Assembly: GCA_964438715.1 (NCBI GenBank)
Contig: CAYTLQ010000035.1
Span: 1-5,565 of the forward strand
Reading direction: 5' to 3'
From: CAYTLQ01 sp964438715
Lineage (GTDB): Bacteria; Bacteroidota; Ignavibacteria; Ignavibacteriales; Ignavibacteriaceae
DNA length: 5,565 nucleotides
Positions 1 through 5,326 of this stretch are shown piece by piece (the first letter of the stretch is position 1; every line of letters starts with the position of its first letter). Both the position numbers and the translations under genes were made by a program. The notes under the pieces are model-generated. The model was not told the DNA's origin. It saw nothing but the letters and a program-made list of their open reading frames with translations, and did no database searches.

Positions 1-2
1 AA

Positions 3-98
3 GGGAAATACTTTGTTCTTAATGACCCAAAAAATCATCCCTCAAGCAAAAATCTTTTATCAATGTCTAACTCAAATGAAAATTCATGGTTTCAATAA
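3..98 (+). CDS. Possible C-terminal end of an unidentified upstream gene (partial)
   Basis: The frame starting at base 3 is open from the window edge to a TAA at 96-98 and encodes 31 residues beginning GKYFVLNDPKNH and ending NENSWFQ. The residue mix (Asn, Ser, Lys, Pro, with few of the Ile/Phe/Tyr runs that random AT-rich DNA gives) looks more like a hydrophilic protein tail than the longer overlapping frame to 216, which is rich in Phe, Tyr and Ile. No start codon or domain is visible, and I do not recognise the family. If real, the gene runs in the same direction as etfB and ends 133 bases before it. An open stretch this short could arise by chance. Confidence 0.3.
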   Translation, partial: GKYFVLNDPKNHPSSKNLLSMSNSNENSWFQ

Positions 99-99
99 G

Positions 100-144
100 A
101 AATTTCCTTTAATTTTCGCCTCTATATCGGATTTTAGGAAATTT
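100..144. repeat. Inverted repeat with 9-base perfect arms
   Basis: AAATTTCCT at 100-108 is matched by its exact reverse complement AGGAAATTT at 136-144, leaving a 27-base loop. It starts two bases after the stop codon of the possible upstream gene and lies before the etf leader. The arms hold only two G/C pairs, the loop is long and no clear T-run follows the right arm, so it is a poor intrinsic terminator. It could be a weak transcription end, a binding site with two half-sites, or chance in AT-rich DNA. Confidence 0.35.
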
Positions 145-153
145 TACCTCTTG

Positions 154-198
154 TTGACGAACATTGACTACTTTTATTTCATTACTGTAACTTATATT
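154..198 (+). promoter_or_regulatory. Candidate promoter region for the etfBA-BFN operon
   Basis: Two -35-like hexamers sit ten bases apart: TTGACG at 154-159 and TTGACT at 164-169. The best -10 candidates are weak. TAACTT at 188-193 has an 18-base spacer from the second hexamer but a poor match. TATATT at 193-198 matches better but is 23 bases away; read as TATATTAG (193-200) it is one base off the Bacteroidota TAnnTTTG element. A promoter is expected in this gap ahead of etfB, but the sequence does not fix which elements are used. Confidence 0.3.
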
Positions 199-220
199 AG
201 ACAATTAAAATTTTGAATTT

Positions 221-226
221 AAGGAG
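221..226 (+). promoter_or_regulatory. Ribosome binding site of etfB
   Basis: AAGGAG lies five bases before the ATG at 232. This is a full Shine-Dalgarno match and supports that ATG over the overlapping out-of-frame ATG at 227. Confidence 0.8.
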
Positions 227-231
227 ATGAG

Positions 232-978
232 ATGAAAATTGCGGTTTGTGTCAATCATGTGCCTGACACTGCTACAAAAATAAAAATTGCCGACTCGCTA
301 ACGGATATCGATTCAGGAGGGGTATCATATATCATGGCTCCCTATGATGAATTTGCTGTAGAAGAAGCACTGAAAATTAAAGAGTCCTCCGGTGGTACTG
401 TGTACGCAATCAGTATGGGTCCGGAGGCAAATAAAGAAACTATCCGCAAGGCTCTTGCCATGGGTGCTGATGAAGGAATTCATTTGAAGTATGAAGGGTA
501 TTTCGACTCTTTTGTTGCCGCAAGAGTTTTAGCCGATGAAATTAAAGCGTTGGGTGCTGAATTGGTATTTATGGGCAAACAATCAACTGATTATGACAAC
601 TCTGTTGTTGGTCAGATGGTAGCCGAATTTCTCGGTTACAATTGTATCAGTACCTGCGTTGCTTTTTCATTAAATGGTAATGAAATTACCGCAGAGCGTG
701 AAATTGAAGGTGGAAGAGAAGTTTACTCTTCAGCACTTCCCGCTGTTATAACTGCTCAGAAGGGTCTCAATGAACCACGGTATCCTTCTCTGAAAGGAAT
801 TATGGCAGCAAAAAAGAAACCAATTGTTGATAAAACTGTTTCAGCGCTCCCGCCAAAAGTAACATTGAAGGCACTCTCAAAACCCGCAGCCAAACCACCC
901 GGCAGAATAATCGGAACAGATGCCTCTGCAGCGGCTGAGTTGGTTCGTGTTCTGAGAGAAGAAGCAAAAGTAATTTAA
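232..978 (+). CDS. etfB: Electron transfer flavoprotein subunit beta
   Basis: This is the beta subunit of the soluble ETF heterodimer. It holds a nucleotide cofactor (AMP, or a second FAD in bifurcating forms) and helps pass electrons between acyl-CoA-type dehydrogenases and a quinone reductase or other partner. At 248 residues it has normal length. The N-terminus carries HVPDT (9-13), then a PYDEFAVEEALKI segment (37-49) and the MGAD turn (77-80). The nucleotide loop GKQSTDYDNSVVGQM (115-129) resembles the GKQ..D.D...GQM form of ordinary electron-carrying ETFs more than the DGDT..VGP form of bifurcating ones, but this is not decisive. The EtfB signature EREIEGGREVYSSALP is at 155-170, followed by the GIMAAKKKP partner-contact region (189-197). 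A full Shine-Dalgarno precedes the ATG, and etfA follows after 14 bases, so they are co-transcribed. The HVPDT start is typical of Bacteroidota-type EtfB as I remember it. Confidence 0.96.
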   Translation: MKIAVCVNHVPDTATKIKIADSLTDIDSGGVSYIMAPYDEFAVEEALKIKESSGGTVYAISMGPEANKETIRKALAMGADEGIHLKYEGYFDSFVAARVLADEIKALGAELVFMGKQSTDYDNSVVGQMVAEFLGYNCISTCVAFSLNGNEITAEREIEGGREVYSSALPAVITAQKGLNEPRYPSLKGIMAAKKKPIVDKTVSALPPKVTLKALSKPAAKPPGRIIGTDASAAAELVRVLREEAKVI

Positions 979-979
979 T

Positions 980-984
980 AGGAG
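980..984 (+). promoter_or_regulatory. Ribosome binding site that fixes the TTG start of etfA
   Basis: AGGAG stands eight bases before TTG at 993-995. The protein begins MKILVILEQ at this TTG, which matches the usual first beta strand of EtfA. No in-frame ATG lies nearby, so the TTG is the best start. Confidence 0.75.
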
Positions 985-992
985 TTGAAAAA

Positions 993-1961
993 TTGAAAAT
1001 ACTTGTTATTCTTGAACAGAGAGATGGAGTAATCAAAAAATCATCATTCGAGGCTGTGGCTACAGCTGTTAAATTAGCTGAACAATCTTCATCCGAAGTC
1101 GCGACAATATTGGTAGGCGCCGAAGTTTCAAATGTTTCTGAGGTAGCAGGTTTTGGAATTAAAAACCTCTATCAGGTGATAATGCAGGAACTATCCTTTT
1201 ACTCACCTACCGCTTATGCTGATATTATACAATCGGTTATTGAAGAATTTAAACCCGGTCTTGTTTTAGGTTCTAATACTTCTTTTGGCAAAGACCTCTT
1301 ACCAAAACTTGCAGCCCGTAACAATACCGGAATTCTCATGGATCTGATTGAAATAAACATTTCTGGTGAGAATATTTCCGGGAAGCGTCCTATATTTGCC
1401 GGAAAAGCTCTTCAGGAAATATCTTCTGATGGTCCAATTAATTTTGCTACGCTCAGACCAAATGTCTTTAAAGCGAATCCTTCAACCGGTGAAACTAGTG
1501 GATTAAATATTATCACAAAAAGTTTTGATAATATCGATCTCAAGACCAGAGTTGTTTCTGTTAAAAAATCTGAGGGAACGCTCGATGTTGCGGAAGCTGA
1601 CATCATTGTTTCCGGTGGCAGAGGAATGAAGGGTCCCGAAAATTTCCATTTAGTTGAAAGTCTTGCCGGTGCTTTAGGCGCAGCTGTCGGAGCATCCAGG
1701 GCAGTTGTAGATGCCGGATGGCGTCCACATCGTGAGCAAGTCGGCCAAACCGGGAAAACTGTTTCGCCAACTCTTTACATAGCATGCGGTATTTCGGGAG
1801 CAATTCAACATTTAGCAGGTATGTCATCAGCAAAATATATTGTCGCCATAAATAAAGATAAAGATGCGCCAATATTCACCATTGCGGATTATGGAATTGT
1901 TGGCGATGTGATGGAAGTATTGCCGGCATTAATTGATGAAGTAAAAAAGATTAAATCATAA
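993..1961 (+). CDS. etfA: Electron transfer flavoprotein subunit alpha
   Basis: This is the FAD-carrying alpha subunit of ETF, partner of the preceding EtfB. The N-terminal half (about 1-190) is the ETF alpha/beta fold. The C-terminal half (about 200-320) is the FAD-binding domain, with all its landmarks: SGGRGMKGPENF (207-218), VGASRAVVDAGW (232-243), GQTGKTVSP (251-259), the PROSITE-type signature LYIACGISGAIQH (261-273) running on to AINKD (285-289), and DYGIVGD (299-305). The 322-residue length is normal. The arginine of GASR (236) and the GQTGK loop are the expected FAD contacts in the family. It starts with TTG behind a good ribosome binding site, 14 bases after etfB, and ends 14 bases before the nuclease gene. 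A role in fatty-acid or branched-chain acyl-CoA oxidation is likely, but no dehydrogenase or ETF-quinone oxidoreductase is in the window to confirm the partner. Confidence 0.97.
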   Translation: MKILVILEQRDGVIKKSSFEAVATAVKLAEQSSSEVATILVGAEVSNVSEVAGFGIKNLYQVIMQELSFYSPTAYADIIQSVIEEFKPGLVLGSNTSFGKDLLPKLAARNNTGILMDLIEINISGENISGKRPIFAGKALQEISSDGPINFATLRPNVFKANPSTGETSGLNIITKSFDNIDLKTRVVSVKKSEGTLDVAEADIIVSGGRGMKGPENFHLVESLAGALGAAVGASRAVVDAGWRPHREQVGQTGKTVSPTLYIACGISGAIQHLAGMSSAKYIVAINKDKDAPIFTIADYGIVGDVMEVLPALIDEVKKIKS

Positions 1962-1975
1962 AGGTTTAGGTAACT

Positions 1976-2575
1976 TTGAATAAAGTTGAATGTGAGATAC
2001 TTGGGTTATCATCCAGTCCTTCTACAGGCGGGGCGTATGCCCTATTGCTCAAAGAAGTGTACGGTAACAGGCGTTTGCCAATAATCATTGGTCAGTTTGA
2101 AGCTCAGGCAATTGCTTTAGAACTGGAATCTATAAAACCTCCGAGACCATTAACGCATGATTTACTAAAGATACTTGTTGATAATTTGGGCGCTACGGTA
2201 TTAGAAGTTGTAATAACTGAGTTAAGGGAAAATACCTTTTATGCAAAAATTGTATTGGAGGTTTCGTCGCTTACCAATGAAATTGATTCACGGCCTAGCG
2301 ACGCTATTGCTCTTGCCATCAGGACCGGAGCCCCGATTTATGTTTCTGAAAGTGTTATGGACACTGCATCTTTCCTCCCCAATCAGGATGCTACTGATTT
2401 TATAGACTCGGATGAACAGGTAAGTTCACAAACTCCTCCTGAACCACCAGCATCTTCGAAAGAGGCAAAAATAGCTGCATTACAGGAGAAACTACGGTTA
2501 GCACTTGAGGCTGAGGATTATGAAAGAGCGGCAAAAATTCGCGATGAAATAAAACAATTAACTAATCCGAATTGA
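1976..2575 (+). CDS. Bifunctional nuclease (BFN/DUF151) family protein with C-terminal UVR motif
   Basis: Residues 1-130 form the BFN (DUF151) domain, recognisable from GLSSSPSTGGAYALLLKE (10-27), LPIIIGQFEAQAIALEL (34-50), RPLTHDLL (57-64) and the conserved SRPSDAIALAIR (105-116). Characterised members of the family are reported to degrade RNA and DNA, but catalytic residues are not well defined, so activity here is inferred. A Pro/Ser/acidic linker (about 133-163) leads to a UVR motif (165-197; ALEAEDYERAAKIRDEI core), the helical pair by which UvrB and UvrC bind each other and which also occurs in McsA and ClpC. The 199-residue length fits the BFN-plus-UVR form. Translation starts at TTG 1976, with AGG at 1968-1970 upstream; the protein begins where the family normally begins. 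It is the third gene of the etf operon, an arrangement I recall from Bacteroidota. A functional link to ETF is not known. Confidence 0.92.
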   Translation: MNKVECEILGLSSSPSTGGAYALLLKEVYGNRRLPIIIGQFEAQAIALELESIKPPRPLTHDLLKILVDNLGATVLEVVITELRENTFYAKIVLEVSSLTNEIDSRPSDAIALAIRTGAPIYVSESVMDTASFLPNQDATDFIDSDEQVSSQTPPEPPASSKEAKIAALQEKLRLALEAEDYERAAKIRDEIKQLTNPN

Positions 2576-2583
2576 CAAAGTAA

Positions 2584-4074
2584 TTAATCGTCATTAACAA
2601 AAACTTTTTGTCCGATTACACACTCTGCACATTTTTCTTTCGAACAAAATGTTCTGAACAGCTCTATCATACCCTGGTAGATAACTGACTTTTTCCAGGA
2701 ATTCTCGAGATGTAAGGATTCCGCCACTTCTTTTACTAAGCTATTTTCTGTATCACAATCGATCTCGCTAAACAATTGAAGTGTTTTTTCTGCCAGTTTT
2801 CTTTTATTGAAGAGATCAAAATAAACATAAACAAATGGCAGAACTACATTCTGAAAAATCTCATCTGCTCTGCTATTGCCGAGGAAATATCGTATTTCAT
2901 CACCGCTTACCTTACCAAAATTATAGTGTCTTGTCCAGTACCCCTCACCTTTAACAATAAATAATGAACGAACGGAATTTTTCAGCACAAACAGGTTATG
3001 GATTTCAGTAAATTTACGCAAGATGGTGGAAATTAAATCATGATACATTAGCTTTTGAGCTAATCGGGCGCCGGCGGCTAACCTGATAGTGGGAAAATTT
3101 TGTGGACGAAGCTTGAAAAAATGCCAATCTATTTCACTATAATAGTTACCGTCATAAAGTTGTTTGTATTTTAACCATTCTTTCTTTAATTCGGCAATAT
3201 ACTCCAGTGATTCTCCATCGGTAATTTTTGTGTGGTTAGGTATCAGACCACTGACATGAAAGTAGATGGATTCAAGTATCTTAGTCGCATCTTGTCTTGG
3301 TATATTTAAAGAATACAAAAATTGTATTGGAACAGAAACTGCAAGTTTATTCATAATGGTTTTATTTTGCGAATAACCAAGAGCTTCAAATAACCCTTCA
3401 TAAAAGAGTTGTTCCCAGACCTGTTTTTGATTGAGTTCATCTGCAGTTAACGGCTTAGTAAGAACTTCTTCCGGAATGTTGTAGTTCAATTCAGGTTCGT
3501 TAATGTGGTTAGCTTGGATATATAATAATTCCCTGAGCCGTTGAACAAGCTTTTCGGATTTCTTCTTAAAACGAGATAAACCCAAATTAGCTAAGTAGTC
3601 AATTTTAAATTGGTCATTTGCAAAATCAATAACCTTAAAACAGTGTACCTTATGAGTTTTTTTATCATCATCTATGACAAGTGCAGTCTTTAATGTATTG
3701 AGATCTTTTTCAGACAAATGAGGAGCAAAACAAAAAGTATTTACTCGCCTGCCATCTTGTGTATAAACAATTTTCTGATTCGATTCATTGTTCACAATCG
3801 CATGGAGTATAACTTTATTAAACCTTTGATTTACATTATGCCCGTGATTTTTCCAATCTGCATGCATATTGTCAATTTCAATATCTCCAACATACATCAT
3901 ATGTCCGATTTTAACTCTTGCATTTGTGAAGTCAGGTCCCCCATGTTCCTTGTTTTCATCACCAACATATATTACTTCAATCTTCTCACCCAATTCAGTA
4001 AAAATCTCTTTTTCAAATCGTTGATTTTTCCAAATGTCAACAAGTATTTCTTCAGGAACATGAAAATGATTCAT
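2584..4074 (-). CDS. DUF2851 family protein of unknown function, possible nuclease-like core
   Basis: At 496 residues this is a large soluble protein with no signal peptide or membrane segment. I recognise DUF2851 from three blocks: an N-terminal ILVDIWKNQRF (10-20), the core HGGPDFTNARVKIG (44-57) running into GDIEIDNMHADWKNHGHN (63-80) and FNKVILHAIV (85-94), and the C-terminal cysteine segment C477-x4-C482-x2-C485 followed by IG. The function of the family is unknown. The PDF...EIE arrangement of acidic residues between predicted strands resembles a PD-(D/E)XK nuclease core, and the cysteines could bind a metal or an iron-sulphur cluster; both are my inference. Relatives I remember usually read EIH where this has EID (66-68). 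The ATG has a very strong ribosome binding site overlapping the end of the upstream small gene, one base apart, so the two are probably co-translated. It ends 8 bases from the BFN gene, which converges on it. Confidence 0.85.
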   Translation of the reverse strand: MNHFHVPEEILVDIWKNQRFEKEIFTELGEKIEVIYVGDENKEHGGPDFTNARVKIGHMMYVGDIEIDNMHADWKNHGHNVNQRFNKVILHAIVNNESNQKIVYTQDGRRVNTFCFAPHLSEKDLNTLKTALVIDDDKKTHKVHCFKVIDFANDQFKIDYLANLGLSRFKKKSEKLVQRLRELLYIQANHINEPELNYNIPEEVLTKPLTADELNQKQVWEQLFYEGLFEALGYSQNKTIMNKLAVSVPIQFLYSLNIPRQDATKILESIYFHVSGLIPNHTKITDGESLEYIAELKKEWLKYKQLYDGNYYSEIDWHFFKLRPQNFPTIRLAAGARLAQKLMYHDLISTILRKFTEIHNLFVLKNSVRSLFIVKGEGYWTRHYNFGKVSGDEIRYFLGNSRADEIFQNVVLPFVYVYFDLFNKRKLAEKTLQLFSEIDCDTENSLVKEVAESLHLENSWKKSVIYQGMIELFRTFCSKEKCAECVIGQKVFVNDD

Positions 4075-4075
4075 T

Positions 4076-4450
4076 TTATACCTCCCTTGTAACCCGAGTA
4101 TTTTTGCTTATGGTTACAGTATTTGATTTTCTCAACCCTTGAACATAAAAGATTTCAATATCGTTTTCGAAGTAAATATTTTGAGGGAGAGAGAATTTAA
4201 AGATGCCTTTTTTTGCCTGATAATACATATCGTATTTCTTTCCCCCAACTACCAGAAATAAATTTACTCTGCGTTGTAGTTCAGGCACTTCAACTAAAAT
4301 AGTGACAATATTTAAGTGCTGAGTAATTTGAGGTTCATTGAGTTGAAGAGTATTGTCATACAACAATTCTTCAAATTTTGGAAGTACCTTAAATTGGGGC
4401 TGAAAATCTTCCTCAATCTCTAAATTTTCGGCAGTAGCCTTTTTACTCAC
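4076..4450 (-). CDS. Unrecognised 124-residue beta-rich protein, paired with DUF2851
   Basis: I do not recognise this protein. The first 25 or so residues are polar and acidic (EIEEDFQ at 11-17) and are probably disordered. The rest alternates hydrophobic stretches with turns: LNIVTILVEV (46-55), VNLFLVVGGKKYDMYY (62-77), GIFKFSLP (82-89), DIEIFYVQG (97-105) and TVTIS (111-115). That suggests a small beta-sandwich or barrel. It has no cysteine, signal peptide or membrane helix. Translation starts at GTG (4450-4448); an in-frame stop lies 12 bases further upstream and no other good start exists before residue 29. No Shine-Dalgarno is visible, and a good promoter ends only a few bases upstream, so the message may be nearly leaderless. 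Its stop is one base from the DUF2851 start, and the last codons contain that gene's ribosome binding site. This implies linked production and perhaps a physical partnership. Confidence 0.75.
   Translation of the reverse strand: MSKKATAENLEIEEDFQPQFKVLPKFEELLYDNTLQLNEPQITQHLNIVTILVEVPELQRRVNLFLVVGGKKYDMYYQAKKGIFKFSLPQNIYFENDIEIFYVQGLRKSNTVTISKNTRVTREV
4080..4088 (-). promoter_or_regulatory. Strong ribosome binding site of the DUF2851 gene inside the upstream gene
   Basis: On the minus strand AAGGGAGGT lies five bases before the ATG at 4074 and overlaps the last codons (Arg-Glu-Val) of the small upstream gene. It is the strongest Shine-Dalgarno in the window. It fixes the DUF2851 start and indicates translational coupling across the one-base junction. 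Confidence 0.8.
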
Positions 4451-4457
4451 AATAAAC

Positions 4458-4490
4458 CAAAATTATATCACCAATACTACTAAATTACAA
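4458..4490 (-). promoter_or_regulatory. Promoter for the small protein/DUF2851 unit
   Basis: Read on the minus strand, TTGTAA (4490-4485) is followed after exactly 17 bases by a perfect TATAAT (4467-4462), preceded by TG one base before it (an extended -10). The overlapping TAATTTTG (4465-4458) also matches the Bacteroidota TAnnTTTG element exactly. Either reading puts the transcript start within about 0-6 bases of the GTG start codon, consistent with the missing ribosome binding site. It sits in the 53-base gap after pyrF, so the last two minus-strand genes can be transcribed on their own. Confidence 0.6.
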
Positions 4491-4503
4491 AAAATCTCTC
4501 TGA

Positions 4504-5325
4504 TTAAGCATTGTTATGGTCACATATATTTTGTATGGCTGTATTTAAGTCTTTTATCTCTCCGTAAGCGGCGTAAGCAAAATCCTGTTCAGAACTTTTA
4601 TAAATGGCAGACCGGCTAACATTTATAAGATACCTATTATTTCCGGCAGTTGTAAAAGAAGTAACAATAGATGTTAAGTCACCGCCCTGTGCCCCGATAC
4701 CGGGCAACAATGTGATAAATTTACTAATGCGTGGCATCACTTTTTGCAATTCTTCAGGATTTGTTGCTCCAAAGACTATTCCAATGTCATATTTAGAATT
4801 CAGCGTAGAAAGCATATCTAATACCCGTTCGTAAACAAAAGTGCCCTCAGAAACTTTTAATTTCTGAATGTCCGTATTGGAAGCATTCGATGTAAGGACT
4901 AAGAAGAAAGTTAACCTGTCTTCATAAAGTAAAAAGGGTAAAATTGAGTCTGTCCCCATATATGGATTAGCGGTTATTGCATCAAAATTAAAATAGCTGA
5001 AAAGCGATTTTGCATACATCTGACTTGTGTTACCAATATCCCCTCTTTTAGCATCGCCAATTACAGGCACCCGTGAATTAATATACTTAACTGTCTTCAA
5101 CATTGATGACATACCCTCTATTCCCCTGCTTTCATAAAATGCAGTATTTATTTTATATGCGGCTACTTCATCAACAGTTGCGTCAATTATTTGTTTATTA
5201 AATTCATACACAGGATCCTCAAATCGGGAAAGGTGTGGAGGAATCTTATCAATATCAGTATCGAGACCCAGGCAGATATGTTTCCCCTTATCAAAGAAAT
5301 TTTGAAATTTTACAACTGTTTTCAT
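4504..5325 (-). CDS. pyrF: Orotidine 5'-phosphate decarboxylase, subfamily 2
   Basis: This enzyme converts orotidine monophosphate to UMP, the last step of de novo pyrimidine synthesis, in the cytoplasm. It is a TIM barrel of 273 residues, the length of the longer subfamily 2 rather than the 230-residue E. coli type. Landmarks are the nucleotide-binding CLGLDTD (18-24, with Asp22), AAYKIN (55-60, with Lys58), and the catalytic DAKRGDIGNT (91-100), whose Asp91, Lys93 and Asp96 form the charged D-x-K-x-x-D array. After these come ANPYMGTDS (119-127), the phosphate-gripping LPGIGAQGGDL (207-217) and INVSRSAIY (234-242, with the phosphate-binding Arg238). All expected catalytic residues are present. 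The ATG is one base after the dcd stop codon and has no clear Shine-Dalgarno, so translation probably depends on ribosomes finishing dcd. Sharing an operon with dcd fits a common role in pyrimidine nucleotide supply. Confidence 0.95.
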   Translation of the reverse strand: MKTVVKFQNFFDKGKHICLGLDTDIDKIPPHLSRFEDPVYEFNKQIIDATVDEVAAYKINTAFYESRGIEGMSSMLKTVKYINSRVPVIGDAKRGDIGNTSQMYAKSLFSYFNFDAITANPYMGTDSILPFLLYEDRLTFFLVLTSNASNTDIQKLKVSEGTFVYERVLDMLSTLNSKYDIGIVFGATNPEELQKVMPRISKFITLLPGIGAQGGDLTSIVTSFTTAGNNRYLINVSRSAIYKSSEQDFAYAAYGEIKDLNTAIQNICDHNNA

Positions 5326-5326
5326 T

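Noticed and set aside
13..216. Open frame of 67 codons on the plus strand starting at TTG, ending just before the etfB ribosome binding site
   Set aside because: It starts at TTG without a ribosome binding site, its product is dominated by Phe, Tyr, Ile and Lys as expected from random AT-rich DNA, and it covers the expected etf promoter region. A different frame (3-98) looks more protein-like.
800..1036. Minus-strand open frame across the etfB/etfA junction
   Set aside because: It is antisense to two well-supported ETF genes and its translation is a low-complexity Leu/Arg-rich sequence with no family resemblance.
2554..2574. CAATT...AATTG inverted repeat at the convergent gene ends, as a two-way terminator
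   Set aside because: The arms are only five bases, AT-rich and inside the BFN coding end; such pairs are expected by chance. No clear terminator is visible between the convergent operons.
3718..4092. 124-codon open frame on the plus strand opposite the start of DUF2851
   Set aside because: It lies entirely antisense to the conserved N-terminal core of DUF2851 and the end of the small gene, with no recognisable domain. It is a shadow of the real coding frame.
4489..4505. Possible terminator after pyrF: AATC, five-base loop, GATT, then a T-run on the minus strand
   Set aside because: The stem has only four base pairs with one G-C pair, too weak to call an intrinsic terminator. The T-run also overlaps the -35 of the next promoter.
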